DNA from: Clostridiales bacterium | Lineage (GTDB): Bacteria > Bacillota > Clostridia > Saccharofermentanales > Saccharofermentanaceae | Direction: 5' to 3' | NCBI GenBank assembly: GCA_017428545.1 | Contig: JAFRQR010000008.1 | Location: 1-64,000 of the forward strand | DNA length: 64,000 nucleotides | Shown here: positions 44,449 to 54,991 of the stretch, piece after piece | Layout of the letters: each line of letters starts with the position of its first letter | How positions within the stretch are numbered: position 1 is the stretch's first letter | The notes under the pieces: model-generated | Databases searched by the model: none | Seen by the model: the letters and a program-made list of their open reading frames with translations, nothing else | Told to the model about the DNA's origin: nothing | Program-made: the position numbers and the translations under genes

Positions 44449-46389
44449 TCAGTTGTTTTCGAGTTCCATATACTCGGCGTACATCTCTTCGAGAGTTTCG
44501 CTGTTTTTGGCATACCGGTCGTAGTCTTCCTTGGCGGTTTCTTTGCCGAAAGAACTTTCCAGAGCTTTCTGTTCTTCTTCAAGTTCCGCGATCGTCTTTT
44601 CCAGGAACTTGATGCGTTCTTTTCTTTTGGCGGTTTCTTTTCGTTCCTTGGCGCGGTTGACCGAAGGAGTCTTGGGAGAACTCTCGGATGCTTCCTTCTT
44701 TTCGGCTTCGCGGCGCTCCTTATCCTCGCGCCTCTGCTCGGAAAGCGCTGCCGCGCGTTTGCTTTCTTCGTCGGCGACAAAAGCCCTGTATTTTCTTCTG
44801 TAGAACTCATACTTGTCGTAAAGTTCGACGTGATCTCCGAAGAAGCCGAGGATCTTGCTTTGGCACTTCTCGATGAAGTAACGGTCGTGGCTGACCGCAA
44901 GGATCGCGCCGTTATAGTCGGCGAGGGCATCCTCGAGGACTTCACGGGATTCGATATCCAAGTGGTTGGTCGGCTCGTCGAGGAAGAGAAGCTCGGGCTT
45001 TTCTTCCAAAAGACAGCACAGGAAAAGTCGGGAACGCTCGCCGCCCGAAAGGACGGAGATCTGCTTATAGACATCGATATCGCGGAATCCGAAACGCGCA
45101 AGAAGATTTCGTGCAGCTGTTTCTCCAAGCTCGGATCTTTCCATAAGTTCGTCAAGGATCGTTCTCGTCTCATCTTCAAAAGGCACGAACTGTCCCATAT
45201 AGCCGATCCTTGAAGATCCGCTGATCAGTACGTCGCCGTCAAATTCGCTGATTCTCCCCAAAAGAAGAGAGAGCATCGTCGTCTTGCCGCAGCCGTTCGG
45301 GCCGACGAGGAACATCTTGTCACAGGCCTTGATCTCGAAGTTGACATCCCGGAACAATACTTTTCCGTCAGGGAAAGTCTTTCCGAGGTTTCTTGTCTGA
45401 AGAAGGATCTTTTCCGGATCTCCGGCTCTTACTTCCGGCATGAGCTTAAAACTCATCTGCAGAGGACCTCCGGCAAGTTTGCTCTTTTCTGCGGCGAGCC
45501 TGTCGGAGAGTTTTTCGACGACCTTTTCTCTTGCGTGATAGCCGGAGATGTTTCTGTGCGAGAGCATGGTCTGCGTCACGCCTTCCTGGCGGACAAGTTC
45601 TTTTTCCAGATTGGAAACGAGCCGCTTCTGGTCTTCGATGAAACGTCTTTTCTGTTCTTTGTATTCCGTATAGTTTCCGCGGTAGGCGGTGATGCTGCCG
45701 TTCTCAAGTTCGAGGACTTTTGTGACGGTGCGGTCGATAAAATATCGGTCATGCGAGATGAGAAGTACGGCGCCGCCATAGGAACGGACGAAGCCCTCGA
45801 GCCATTCGAGCGCATCGGTGTCCAGGTGGTTGGTCGGCTCGTCGAGAAGAAGGATATCCGGGCGCGATACGATCAGTCGTGCCAGGCAGATGCGCATTTT
45901 CTCGCCACCGGAAAAAGAACTGATATCGCGCGTAAAGTCGATATCCGAAAGCCCGAGCCCTGCCAGGGCAGCCTTCATGCGGGGTTCGTAATCGTAGCCT
46001 CCGAGGGCTTCGAAACGGGCCGTCAGCTGTTCGTAAGTGCGAAGAAGCGACTGGGACTCGGCGGCATCTGCCGTTGCGAGTTTGTACTCGGCTTCGCGCA
46101 TTTTATCTTCGACATCCCGGATCTCCTCGGAAATGAGGATGTTTCCGCCCATGTCGAGCTCTTCCATATTCTGGGTGAGATATCCGGCGATGGCGGTGCC
46201 GTGGTGAAGGACTTCGCCTTCGTCGGGGAGGACATCGCCGCGGATCATCTTGAAAAGGGTAGACTTACCCGTGCCGTTGCTGCCGATCAGGGCGATCTTG
46301 TCGCCACGCTCGATCGAAAAAGAGACATGGTCAAGCAACAGCCTGGAATGGTAAGACTTCGATACTTTGTTTACCGATATCAAAGGCAT
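44449..46389 (-). CDS. ABC-F family ATPase
   Basis: A protein of 646 residues with two ABC domains and no membrane part. Domain 1 has GSNGTGKST and FSGGEKMRICLA; domain 2 has GPNGCGKTT and LSGGERSRLFL. The linker between them is rich in charged helices, and a basic coiled coil follows the second domain. ABC-F proteins act on the ribosome, in translation or in antibiotic resistance; this length and the C-terminal coiled coil resemble the Uup/YdiF groups more than known resistance proteins. AAAGGAAC precedes the ATG. Confidence 0.93.
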   Translation of the reverse strand: MPLISVNKVSKSYHSRLLLDHVSFSIERGDKIALIGSNGTGKSTLFKMIRGDVLPDEGEVLHHGTAIAGYLTQNMEELDMGGNILISEEIRDVEDKMREAEYKLATADAAESQSLLRTYEQLTARFEALGGYDYEPRMKAALAGLGLSDIDFTRDISSFSGGEKMRICLARLIVSRPDILLLDEPTNHLDTDALEWLEGFVRSYGGAVLLISHDRYFIDRTVTKVLELENGSITAYRGNYTEYKEQKRRFIEDQKRLVSNLEKELVRQEGVTQTMLSHRNISGYHAREKVVEKLSDRLAAEKSKLAGGPLQMSFKLMPEVRAGDPEKILLQTRNLGKTFPDGKVLFRDVNFEIKACDKMFLVGPNGCGKTTMLSLLLGRISEFDGDVLISGSSRIGYMGQFVPFEDETRTILDELMERSELGETAARNLLARFGFRDIDVYKQISVLSGGERSRLFLCCLLEEKPELLFLDEPTNHLDIESREVLEDALADYNGAILAVSHDRYFIEKCQSKILGFFGDHVELYDKYEFYRRKYRAFVADEESKRAAALSEQRREDKERREAEKKEASESSPKTPSVNRAKERKETAKRKERIKFLEKTIAELEEEQKALESSFGKETAKEDYDRYAKNSETLEEMYAEYMELENN

Positions 46390-46422
46390 GGGTTAGGAGT
46401 TCCTTTGTTTTCCTTTATGAAA

Positions 46423-46782
46423 TTATTTAAACGGACTCGTGATGATCTCGTGTCCGCAGTAGATGCAGCGGTCTGCGATCTTACCGTTGTTCTGGAGCGG
46501 TACATGGCAATAAGGGCAGAGGACCTGTTCCGGCTTTTCTCCATCCTCGAGAGCTTTCTTTTTCTGCTTTCTCGCCTCATCCAGCTCGGTGATCCGCTTT
46601 ACCAGATCTTCTTCAGAGAATCCTTTTTCCTTAAGAAAAGTCCACATGGCTTCGGTGATCAGATCCAAACGCTCGATCTCGCCTTTCATCTGGGCTATTT
46701 CTTCTGTAAGGTCATGCACATTGGCATTTGACGTCGGGTTATATGTGTTTGCGTTGTTTTGTAACATATTAAACTTGCTCAT
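46423..46782 (-). CDS. Small zinc-ribbon protein with coiled coil
   Basis: A protein of 119 residues. The middle is a coiled coil (DLTEEIAQMKGEIERLDLITEA), and the C-terminus a zinc ribbon with LCPYCHVPLQ and DRCIYCGHEI. The N-terminus is asparagine-rich. No function is known. AAAGGAG lies nine bases before the ATG. It stands directly upstream of the ABC-F gene on the same strand, so they may be co-expressed. Confidence 0.75.
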   Translation of the reverse strand: MSKFNMLQNNANTYNPTSNANVHDLTEEIAQMKGEIERLDLITEAMWTFLKEKGFSEEDLVKRITELDEARKQKKKALEDGEKPEQVLCPYCHVPLQNNGKIADRCIYCGHEIITSPFK

Positions 46783-46937
46783 CGACCGTAACTCCTTTGG
46801 GACTTTTATAGTTGCATTATATCATAGATAAAAGAAGTAAAGAATTCTAAACAATCCTTACTGTTTCTTTATTGCGTGAAGCCTCATTTGCAAGTAACAT
46901 AAATACATAAGGCGATATCGAAAGGATGGTAGTCGAT

Positions 46938-48218
46938 ATGGGCATGACAATGACACAGAAGATCCTTGCGAAGCATGCGGGCAAAGAGGTTTGCGCCCCG
47001 GGCGACCTGATCGAGGAGAAACTTGACCTGCTCCTCGGAAACGACATCACCACGCCGCCGGCGATCGATATATTCGAAAAGAACTCGTTTGGAAAAGTAT
47101 TCGATACGGAGAAGATCGTCCTGGTCCCGGACCACTTTGCTCCGAATAAAGATATCAAGTCTGCGGAACAGTGTAAGCGGATGCGCGATTTTGCAAGATC
47201 CCAGAATATAAAATATTACTACGAACAGGGACAGGAAGGCATGGGCGTCGAGCACGTCATCCTTCCGGACAACGGACTTGTCCTTCCGGGCTTTGCCGTG
47301 ATCGGTGCGGACTCCCATACATGTACATACGGCGCGCTCGGCGCATTTTCCACGGGCGTCGGATCGACGGACCTGGCCTGCGCTATGGCGGCGGGATCTA
47401 CCTGGTTCCGCGTTCCGGAAGCGATCCGCGTGGAACTAAAAGGAAAGCCTGGCCCGTATGTTTCCGGAAAAGATATCATCCTTTATCTGATCGGCAGTAT
47501 CGGTGTCGACGGCGCGCTCTACAGATCTTTGGAGTTCACGGGCGAAGGTGTCGCGGAGCTTTCGATGGCGGACCGCCTGACGATCTGTAATATGGCGATC
47601 GAATGCGGCGCCAAAAACGGTATTTTCCCGGTCGACGAAAAGACGGTCGCGTATCTCGATCCTCGTGTCGAGGGCGGGTACAAGCAGGCTCCCGACTGGC
47701 TGTTCCCGGATCCCGATGCCGTATACGAAAAGACCATCACGATCGATCTTTCCAAGGTTTCTCCGATGGTATCTTTCCCGCATCTGCCGTCCAATACTCA
47801 TGCAGTCGGAACCTTCGGTAAGATAAAGATCGACCAGGTCGTGATTGGTTCTTGCACCAACGGCCGTCTGGAAGATATGCAAAAAGCAGCGGCCGTCCTT
47901 AAGGGCCGCCATGTCGCGGAAGGGATCCGCGCGATCATCCTTCCGGGCTCGCAGAGAGTGTATAAGCAGTGCCTGACCGAAGGTCTTCTGGAGATCTTCG
48001 TCGATTCGGGGTGCGTCGTTTCCGCACCGACCTGCGGACCTTGTCTCGGCGGGCATATGGGCGTCCTGGCAAAAGGTGAGAAGTGCGTTTCAACGACAAA
48101 CAGAAACTTCGTCGGAAGAATGGGACATAAGGAATCCGAGGTCTATCTGGCGGGCGTGGAAGTCGCCGCCGCATCTGCGGTCATGGGCTATATCGCAAGC
48201 CCCGCCGAACTCGGATAA
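46938..48218 (+). CDS. leuC: 3-isopropylmalate dehydratase large subunit
   Basis: A protein of 426 residues of the aconitase family. Iron-sulphur ligands lie in [13 protein letters not shown] and in [14 protein letters not shown], and [20 protein letters not shown] is the substrate-binding loop. With LeuD it interconverts 2- and 3-isopropylmalate in leucine synthesis. ATG at 46938 is preferred, since ATG at 46926 lies inside the purine-rich ribosome site. It is followed by leuD and leuB; leuA is not in the window. Confidence 0.95.
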   Translation: MGMTMTQKILAKHAGKEVCAPGDLIEEKLDLLLGNDITTPPAIDIFEKNSFGKVFDTEKIVLVPDHFAPNKDIKSAEQCKRMRDFARSQNIKYYYEQGQEGMGVEHVILPDNGLVLPGFAVIGADSHTCTYGALGAFSTGVGSTDLACAMAAGSTWFRVPEAIRVELKGKPGPYVSGKDIILYLIGSIGVDGALYRSLEFTGEGVAELSMADRLTICNMAIECGAKNGIFPVDEKTVAYLDPRVEGGYKQAPDWLFPDPDAVYEKTITIDLSKVSPMVSFPHLPSNTHAVGTFGKIKIDQVVIGSCTNGRLEDMQKAAAVLKGRHVAEGIRAIILPGSQRVYKQCLTEGLLEIFVDSGCVVSAPTCGPCLGGHMGVLAKGEKCVSTTNRNFVGRMGHKESEVYLAGVEVAAASAVMGYIASPAELG

Positions 48219-48239
48219 AAAAGAAAGAAGGTAAACGGT

Positions 48240-48731
48240 ATGAAGTTTTCCGGAAAAGTCATCAAATACGGCGATAACGTCGACACCGACGTCATCATCC
48301 CGGCAAGATATCTGAATACGTCCGTCAAGGAAGAATTGGCGGCGCATTGCATGGAGGACTTAGATCCCGATTTCAGTAAGAAAGTGGAACCCGGAGACAT
48401 CATCGTGGCCGGCAGTAACTTCGGCTGCGGCTCTTCCCGTGAGCATGCGCCTGTTGCGATCAAAGCCAGCGGCATCTCCTGCGTGATCGCGCCTTCTTTT
48501 GCGAGGATCTTTTACAGAAACAGCATCAACACCGGTCTTGCGATCCTCGAATGTCCGAAAGCATTCGAAGGCATTTCCGACGGAGATAAGATCGAAGTAG
48601 ATACCGACAGCGGGGAGATCAGAGATCTGACGAACGGAAAAGTATTTAAGGCAAGTGCTTTTCCCGGATTCATCGAAAAGATCATCAGAAGCGACGGACT
48701 GGTCGGCTATACAAAAACAAAACTTCAGTAA
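48240..48731 (+). CDS. leuD: 3-isopropylmalate dehydratase small subunit
   Basis: A protein of 163 residues, the swivel domain partner of Leu[20 protein letters not shown] and [14 protein letters not shown] are the family signatures. The length matches the short homoaconitase-like LeuD of Clostridia. It starts 22 nt after leuC with AGAAGG upstream. A copy of AGTGCTTTTC lies at 48654-48663 near its end. Confidence 0.95.
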   Translation: MKFSGKVIKYGDNVDTDVIIPARYLNTSVKEELAAHCMEDLDPDFSKKVEPGDIIVAGSNFGCGSSREHAPVAIKASGISCVIAPSFARIFYRNSINTGLAILECPKAFEGISDGDKIEVDTDSGEIRDLTNGKVFKASAFPGFIEKIIRSDGLVGYTKTKLQ

Positions 48732-48745
48732 GTGAGGTGAAAGAT

Positions 48746-49858
48746 ATGGCAGTGTTTAAGATCGCGGTCATCCCCGGCGACGGGATCGGACCGGAAGTGA
48801 CGAGAAGTACCTGCGAAGTACTGAATAAGGTTGCACAAAAGAGCGGCAACGGATTTCTGTTCACGGAAGTTTCTGCGGGCGGCATTGCCATCGACACCTT
48901 CGGAGAACCTCTTCCCGAGAAGTCCCTTCAGATAGCAAAAGACAGCGACGCCGTGCTTTTAGGCGCGGTCGGCGGGCCGAAGTGGGATGACCTTCCCGGA
49001 AGATCCCGCCCGGAAGCGGCTCTTTTAGGCCTTCGAAAAGAACTTGCCCTGTACGCGAACCTGCGTCTGGCGATCCTTTTCCCGGAACTTAAGTGTGCCA
49101 GCCCGTTGCGCCCCGACCTGGTCGAAAACGGCGTGGACATCCTGATCGTACGGGAACTGACCGGAGGGATCTATTTCGGAAAGCGCGGCCTTGAAAAATC
49201 GGAGGAGTGCCTTTCGGACGGAACACCGAAGGGAATGGAAGCTTTCGATGTCGAGACCTATAGCGAAGCAGAGATCGAGCGGATCCTTCGCGTCGGCTTT
49301 ACTTCCGCGATGCAAAGAAGAAAGAACCTGACGGTCGTCGACAAAGCCAATATCCTCGAGACGTCCCGTCTTTGGAGAAAAGTGACCGAACGCGTCGCAT
49401 CTGAATATCCGGAAGTGTCCGTCGAATTCATGTATGTCGACAATGCGTCGATGCAGCTTCTCCGCCGTCCGGGATCTTTTGACGTTATTGTCACGAGCAA
49501 TATGTTCGGCGACATCCTTTCGGATGAAGCCGGCATGATCACCGGCTCCATCGGTATGCTCCCGTCCGCGTCCCTCGGCACTCCGGGTACCCCCGGCATG
49601 TATGAGCCGGTCCACGGTTCGGCGCCGGATATCGCCGGAAAAGGCATCGCCAATCCGCTGGCGACGATCCTTTCCGCCGCCATGATGCTCCGTTATTCTC
49701 TGGGACTTCCGGAAGAAGGAGAGAAGATCGAAAAGGCCGTTGGAGCTGTCCTGCGCCAAGGATACAGAACGACAGACATCGCTTCATCTTCTGACGCAAA
49801 TGTACTCGGCACCAAAGAAATGACGGAGAAAGTCATCGAAGAATACGAAAAACTCTGA
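48746..49858 (+). CDS. leuB: 3-isopropylmalate dehydrogenase
   Basis: A protein of 370 residues. IPGDGIGPEV at the N-terminus, RELTGGIYFG, and the signature SNMFGDILSDEAGMITGSI identify the enzyme, which oxidises 3-isopropylmalate with NAD. The extended N-terminus through NFETRIG-like loops is normal. ATG at 48746 has GAGGTG upstream; GTG at 48737 overlaps that site. Last gene of the leuCDB operon. Confidence 0.95.
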   Translation: MAVFKIAVIPGDGIGPEVTRSTCEVLNKVAQKSGNGFLFTEVSAGGIAIDTFGEPLPEKSLQIAKDSDAVLLGAVGGPKWDDLPGRSRPEAALLGLRKELALYANLRLAILFPELKCASPLRPDLVENGVDILIVRELTGGIYFGKRGLEKSEECLSDGTPKGMEAFDVETYSEAEIERILRVGFTSAMQRRKNLTVVDKANILETSRLWRKVTERVASEYPEVSVEFMYVDNASMQLLRRPGSFDVIVTSNMFGDILSDEAGMITGSIGMLPSASLGTPGTPGMYEPVHGSAPDIAGKGIANPLATILSAAMMLRYSLGLPEEGEKIEKAVGAVLRQGYRTTDIASSSDANVLGTKEMTEKVIEEYEKL

Positions 49859-49937
49859 TTTGTGATTGTTCACGGAAAATCCATTTTTTACGGATATACT
49901 GGTAAAGTAATCAATAGAATTTAGGAGAAGTCCTTTC

Positions 49938-51482
49938 ATGAGCAAAAAGACCTTGTTGGCAGTGATCGATCTGGGTTCTTTGTCCCTGAGACTTAAGATA
50001 TTCGAGCTGGGCGATAAGCAGATCCCCAAAGAGATCGAGTCGGTAAGAAAATATCTTTCATCTACATCGCGCGCATATTCCGAGGGCATCATCCCGCCGC
50101 ATCTTTTAGGCGAGATCGTCGATGTCCTTTCGGGCTTTGCCGCAAAGATCAGGGAATATAAGATCAAAGAAGTTATCTGCGTGGCGACCAGTGCTTTTCG
50201 CGAGGCGAAAAACAAAGCAATGGTCATCGAGCAGATCCGCGTGCAGACCGGCATCAAGGTCACGGTCTTAGACAACGCGCAGGAGCGTTATTACCATAAC
50301 CTCGCCGTTAAGGAGAGCCAGCCGAACTTTGCCAAACTCGTTACCGAGGGAACGATGGTCCTCGATATCGGCGCGGGCAGCATGCAGGCGACGCTTTACG
50401 ATAAGTCCGACCTCGTTTTCTCGCAGAATACGCGCCTCGGATCGCTTCGGGTAAGCGAACTTCTTTCCGATCTGGCCAAGCAGACGACACACTATACCGA
50501 GGTCCTCGAGGAATACATCTCCCAGGATCTGGCGGAATACCACGCGATCGAGCCGAAGAACATCAAGTACAAAAACCTCATCGTTTTCGGAAGTGATATG
50601 GGCTTTATAAAAGCACTGGCCGGGGAGTCTCCTAGAGAATACTGCTACATCAAGCGAGACCGCTTTGATGCCCTGGTCGATTCGCTTTTGCGGACTTCTA
50701 CGGAAGCTCTCTCGAGAAAACTCGACATCAAGCCGTCCACGGCGCCGCTTCTTCTTCCGACCGCGCTCATGGTCAAGAAGATGCTCGACTACATGGGCGT
50801 CGACGGCGTACATATGCCGGACGCATCCCTGACCGAAGGTGTCATGTACGATTACGCCTGGTCGCATAAGCACTATGACCTCGTGATCGATCCGCAGCAG
50901 GACCTGATCTCGGCGGCGCGCCATGTAGCGAAGAGATATAAATCCGAAAAGAAGCACATCACGTTTGTCGAAGGCGCGGCGATCGCGATCTTCGATTGCA
51001 CGAAGAAACTGCACGGCATGCACGAGAGGGAAAGAACGCTCCTTCGCGTTTCGGCACTTCTTCACGAACTCGGAAAGTTCATCAATATCGCCAATCCGAA
51101 TCCTTCGACGTACAGCATCATCGACCGGACCGAGCTGATCGGCATGTCCGACGAGGAAAGAAAGATCGTTGCGATGGTCGGACGGTTCTATACGGATCCG
51201 GACTTTTATCAGGATGCCCTTTACGGCGAGATCCCGACGGAGGATCAGGTACTGGTCAGTAAACTTACCGCGATACTCCGCCTTGCGGATGCGCTCGATG
51301 GATCGCACCGCCAGAAGCTGCGCGACATATCCGTTTCGATGACACCCGAAGGAATGGTCATCAGCGGCGATACCATGTACGATATGACGTATGATAAGTG
51401 GTTCTTCGAAAGCCACACCGACCTATTCGAACAGTTCTTCTCAGTGAAAGCATTCTTGCGTGTCCGGAGGCAGATCAGATGA
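49938..51482 (+). CDS. ppx: Ppx/GppA phosphatase with HD domain
   Basis: A protein of 514 residues. The N-terminal 300 residues are an ASKHA-type Ppx/GppA fold with VIDLGSLSLRLKIFEL and MVLDIGAGSMQATLY as nucleotide loops. The C-terminal part is a HD-type helical domain with LLRVSALLHELGKFI and ADALDGSHRQKL. The family hydrolyses polyphosphate or pppGpp. The stop overlaps the ppk start, so degradation and synthesis enzymes are made from one transcript. An extended -10 TGGTAAAGT lies at 49900-49910. Confidence 0.93.
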   Translation: MSKKTLLAVIDLGSLSLRLKIFELGDKQIPKEIESVRKYLSSTSRAYSEGIIPPHLLGEIVDVLSGFAAKIREYKIKEVICVATSAFREAKNKAMVIEQIRVQTGIKVTVLDNAQERYYHNLAVKESQPNFAKLVTEGTMVLDIGAGSMQATLYDKSDLVFSQNTRLGSLRVSELLSDLAKQTTHYTEVLEEYISQDLAEYHAIEPKNIKYKNLIVFGSDMGFIKALAGESPREYCYIKRDRFDALVDSLLRTSTEALSRKLDIKPSTAPLLLPTALMVKKMLDYMGVDGVHMPDASLTEGVMYDYAWSHKHYDLVIDPQQDLISAARHVAKRYKSEKKHITFVEGAAIAIFDCTKKLHGMHERERTLLRVSALLHELGKFINIANPNPSTYSIIDRTELIGMSDEERKIVAMVGRFYTDPDFYQDALYGEIPTEDQVLVSKLTAILRLADALDGSHRQKLRDISVSMTPEGMVISGDTMYDMTYDKWFFESHTDLFEQFFSVKAFLRVRRQIR

Positions 51483-53647
51483 GTACAAAGAAAGAAAAGA
51501 AAGAAAAAAAGCTGCAGGGTGTATCCACGGAGGTCGCGCATTCCGCGATGGATAATGCCGATATCGAAGCGGATTCCAACCGCTATTTCAACCGCGAATT
51601 AAGCTGGCTCGAGTTTAACAACCGTATCCTTTTCGAGTCGAGAGATACGAAGAACCCGCTTCTGGAAAGATTGAAATTCCTTTCGATCACCGCATCGAAC
51701 ATGGACGAATTCTATATCGTCCGTGTCGCTTCGCTCCGTGACCTTTTAAGCGTCAAATACGACGAGCTCGACATCTCCGGAAGAACGGTCAAGCAGCAGC
51801 TTACCGAGATCGACGACAAGGCAAGAAGTGCGATGGCACTGATGTATTCGACCTATACAAGGTCGCTGGTTCCGTCTCTTAAAAACCATAACATCTTTAT
51901 CAGCGACTACCAGGATCTGGATGACCGTGCCAAGGAAGTCTGCGACGAATACTTCAGATCGACGCTTTATCCGATCCTGACCCCGATGGCCGTGGACAGT
52001 TCCCGTCCGTTCCCGCTGATCTATAACCGCCAGCTCAATCTCTGCGTGCTCATCGACGAGACCGAAGAAGATAAGCAGCTGAGGCTCCAGAAGCAGGAGA
52101 AGAAGGGCAAGGTCATCGAGCCTTCCTACAGGTTTGCCACGATCCAGGTCCCGACCGTTGTCCCGAGACTTTTCGAAATGCACCTGTCTTCGGGCATCTG
52201 TTTCGTGCCGATCGAAAAGATCATCCAGGCGAACCTTTCGTCGCTGTTTTCCGGATCGACGGTGTTGGCGTCCGGTTTCTACCGTGTCATGAGAAATGCC
52301 GATCTTGATATCGATGAGGACGAGGCGGAAGATCTTCTTAAGGAGATCGAGGAACAGGTCAGAAAGCGCCGCTTCGGTGAGATCATCCGGATGGAAGTCA
52401 ACGAGGATCTCGATCCGAGACTCCTGAAACTTCTGACGACTTCTCTGAAGATTTCAAAGAAGGATGTATTCTCCGTTTCCGGCCCGATCGATCTTACGTT
52501 CCTTATGAAAGTCTACGGGAAAGTCTGCGACGATTTCCCGGAGCTTTGCTATCACTCTTTCCGTCCGGCCAAGCCGAAGATGTTCCCCGAAGGAGTGAAC
52601 ATTTTCGATGCGATCCGCCAAAAAGACAGACTGGTGCATCACCCCTACGAGTCCTTTGACCCGGTTGTGGAATTTGTCCGTCAGGCGGCCGAAGATCCGA
52701 AGGTCCTTGCGATCAAACAGACGCTTTACCGTGTCAGCTCCAGTTCGCCGATCATAAAATCTCTGGCCGAAGCCGCGCAGAACGGAAAGCAGGTCATGGT
52801 ACTTGTTGAACTGAAGGCAAGATTTGATGAGGAGAACAATATCAACTGGGCGAAGATGCTTGAAAAAGCGGGCTGCCATGTTATCTATGGTCTCGTGGGA
52901 TTAAAGACGCACAGCAAGATCACCCTCGTTGTCCGAGATGAAGAAGACGGTATAAGAAGATATCTGCATCTTGCGACGGGAAACTATAACGATATCACGG
53001 CGAAGATCTATACCGACATCGGTCTTTTTACCGCATCGGAAACTTTCGGTGTCGATGCTTCGGAATTCTTTAATACCCTTTCAGGCTTCAGCGAGCCGCC
53101 GGAGTGGAGAAGACTGATCCCGGCGCCGACGAAGATGAAAAACTATTTCCTTCAGAAGATCTCCCAGGAGACAAAAAATGCGAAGAAGGGAAAGAAGACA
53201 AGGATCATTGCGAAGATGAATTCCCTCGTCGACGCGTCGATCATCGATGCGCTCTACGAAGCTTCCTGTGCGGGAGTTGCGATCGATCTGATCGTTCGCG
53301 GCATCTGCTGTCTGCGTCCGGGTGTGCCGGGCCTTTCTGAAAATATTACCGTGCGTTCTATTACGGGACGTTTCCTTGAACATTCCCGTATATATTATTT
53401 CTATAATGAAGGACAGGAAGATATTTATCTGTCGTCCGCCGACTGGATGCCGAGAAATCTTATCCGCAGAGTCGAACTTCTGTTCCCCGTGGAGGACCCG
53501 GACTGCAAAGCACGTGTCATGGAAGTCCTGAATGTGGAATTGGAGGATACGGTGAGAAGCCATTTCCTCGATTCTGACGGCAGTTATCACAAACTTGATC
53601 TTCGTGGGAAGAAGAAGGTCGACAGCCAGGAAGAACTTCAGATCTGA
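51479..53647 (+). CDS. ppk: Polyphosphate kinase
   Basis: A protein of 722 residues of the PPK1 type. It opens NRELSWLEFNNRILFE, and contains the PLD-like domains with LHHPYESFDPVVEFV region (VHHPYESFDPV), GLKTHSKITLVVR and YLHLATGNYNDITAKIYTD, the last carrying the phosphorylated histidine. It polymerises phosphate from ATP. ATG at 51479 is chosen with CGGAGGCAG upstream; it overlaps the ppx stop by four bases. The first 30 residues are very lysine-rich. Confidence 0.96.
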   Translation: MSTKKEKKEKKLQGVSTEVAHSAMDNADIEADSNRYFNRELSWLEFNNRILFESRDTKNPLLERLKFLSITASNMDEFYIVRVASLRDLLSVKYDELDISGRTVKQQLTEIDDKARSAMALMYSTYTRSLVPSLKNHNIFISDYQDLDDRAKEVCDEYFRSTLYPILTPMAVDSSRPFPLIYNRQLNLCVLIDETEEDKQLRLQKQEKKGKVIEPSYRFATIQVPTVVPRLFEMHLSSGICFVPIEKIIQANLSSLFSGSTVLASGFYRVMRNADLDIDEDEAEDLLKEIEEQVRKRRFGEIIRMEVNEDLDPRLLKLLTTSLKISKKDVFSVSGPIDLTFLMKVYGKVCDDFPELCYHSFRPAKPKMFPEGVNIFDAIRQKDRLVHHPYESFDPVVEFVRQAAEDPKVLAIKQTLYRVSSSSPIIKSLAEAAQNGKQVMVLVELKARFDEENNINWAKMLEKAGCHVIYGLVGLKTHSKITLVVRDEEDGIRRYLHLATGNYNDITAKIYTDIGLFTASETFGVDASEFFNTLSGFSEPPEWRRLIPAPTKMKNYFLQKISQETKNAKKGKKTRIIAKMNSLVDASIIDALYEASCAGVAIDLIVRGICCLRPGVPGLSENITVRSITGRFLEHSRIYYFYNEGQEDIYLSSADWMPRNLIRRVELLFPVEDPDCKARVMEVLNVELEDTVRSHFLDSDGSYHKLDLRGKKKVDSQEELQI

Positions 53648-53659
53648 CCTGCACGAAAC

Positions 53660-53704
53660 GTTCTTTTATCAACTTCGTTTGATAAATGGTTATGATAAAA
53701 GAAC
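53660..53704. promoter_or_regulatory. Nested inverted repeats before the sugar transporter
   Basis: GTTCTTTTATCA (53660-53671) is the exact complement of TGATAAAAGAAC (53693-53704). TTTATCAA at 53665 also pairs with TTGATAAA at 53679. Three copies of a TGATAAA core therefore alternate. A promoter TTGTGA-17-GCTAAT lies just downstream at 53732-53760. An operator for the transporter is the likely role. Confidence 0.45.
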
Positions 53705-53809
53705 AAAAACTGCGAAAAATTTTCTATTTCTTTGTGACAGATGCTTGATGTTGTGCTAATCTGTATATGCGATTAAATTGCGAAAGCAAATTTACGGAGG
53801 TAGAAAAAA

Positions 53810-54874
53810 ATGAGAAAGAAGTTTTTGAGTGTACTTCTGGCAGGCGCTATGCTGTTCGCTGTAGCAGCAGGTTGTTCTTCCAAGAAGGCAGGAGGCAAGA
53901 AGATCGGCGTATCCATGCCGACAAAGTCCCTTCAGAGATGGAACCAGGATGGTGACAACATGAAGAAAGAGCTGGAGGCTGCCGGTTTTGAAGTAGATCT
54001 TCAGTATGCAAACGATGACATTTCCGTACAGGTAAACCAGATCGAATCCATGATCAACGGTGGATGTAAGGTTCTCGTTATCGCAGCTATCAATGGTGAC
54101 TCTCTCGGTACTGTACTTGCCACAGCAAAAGAGAAGGATATCCCGGTTATCGCTTATGACCGTCTTATCATGAACTCTGATGCAGTTTCTTACTATGCTA
54201 CATTCGACAACTACAAAGTTGGTACGATCCAGGGCGAATATATCCGCGATCAGCTGGATCTGGACAATGCAGCAGGCCCGTTCAACATCGAGCTCTTCAC
54301 AGGAGACCCGGCAGATAACAATGCTAACTTCTTCTTCAGTGGTGCTATGGATGTTCTCAACCCGTACATCGATCAGGGTAAGCTGGTCGTTAAGTCCGGT
54401 CAGAAGGATTTTGAACAGGTTGCTACACAGGGCTGGAAGACAGAGAACGCTCAGAACAGAATGGATGCTATCATCGCAGCTAACTACGCTGACGGCACAC
54501 AGCTCGATGCAGTAATGTGCTCCAATGACTCCACAGCTCTTGGTGTTGCAAACGCTCTCGAAGCTAACTACACAGGTAAGTACCCGATCATCACAGGTCA
54601 GGACTGTGACGTTACAAACACAAAGAACATGATCAACGGCAAGCAGTCCATGTCCGTATTCAAGGATACACGTGACCTGGCTAAGCAGGTTGTTGAGATG
54701 GTTAAGGCTATCATGGACGGTAAGGAAGTACCGGTAAATGATACAAAGACATATGACAACGGCGTTAAGGTTGTTCCGTCTTTCCTCTGCACACCTGTAT
54801 TTGCAGATGCTAACAACTATAAGACGATCCTTATTGATTCCGGTTACTACACAGAGGCTGAACTGGCCGCGTAA
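53810..54874 (+). CDS. chvE: Multiple-monosaccharide ABC transporter, binding protein
   Basis: A protein of 354 residues of the periplasmic-binding fold I. A lipoprotein signal ends in the lipobox VAAGC near residue 22. The domain shows GVSMPTKSLQRWNQDGD, VLVIAAINGD and AYDRLIMNSDAVSYYATFDN, matching the ChvE group that binds glucose, galactose, arabinose and related sugars. The AT-rich start TACGGAGGTAG is a strong ribosome site. It is followed by a stem-loop and then the ATPase and permease genes. Confidence 0.9.
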   Translation: MRKKFLSVLLAGAMLFAVAAGCSSKKAGGKKIGVSMPTKSLQRWNQDGDNMKKELEAAGFEVDLQYANDDISVQVNQIESMINGGCKVLVIAAINGDSLGTVLATAKEKDIPVIAYDRLIMNSDAVSYYATFDNYKVGTIQGEYIRDQLDLDNAAGPFNIELFTGDPADNNANFFFSGAMDVLNPYIDQGKLVVKSGQKDFEQVATQGWKTENAQNRMDAIIAANYADGTQLDAVMCSNDSTALGVANALEANYTGKYPIITGQDCDVTNTKNMINGKQSMSVFKDTRDLAKQVVEMVKAIMDGKEVPVNDTKTYDNGVKVVPSFLCTPVFADANNYKTILIDSGYYTEAELAA

Positions 54875-54909
54875 TTCGGTTAAATCAATCGAACTGAACT
54901 AAGTGTGAA

Positions 54910-54944
54910 GTCCCCTTTCATCTTGGCAAGGGATGGAAGGGGAC
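54910..54944 (+). terminator. Intercistronic stem-loop
   Basis: GTCCCCTTTCATC pairs with GATGGAAGGGGAC (13 bp) with a loop of nine bases and a weak T-rich tail. Such hairpins after a binding-protein gene commonly let it be expressed more than the transport genes behind it. Confidence 0.65.
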
Positions 54945-54991
54945 ATTTCATGCAAGTCTGTTGATCATCTTAGAGTGAAGGAGGAATGACA

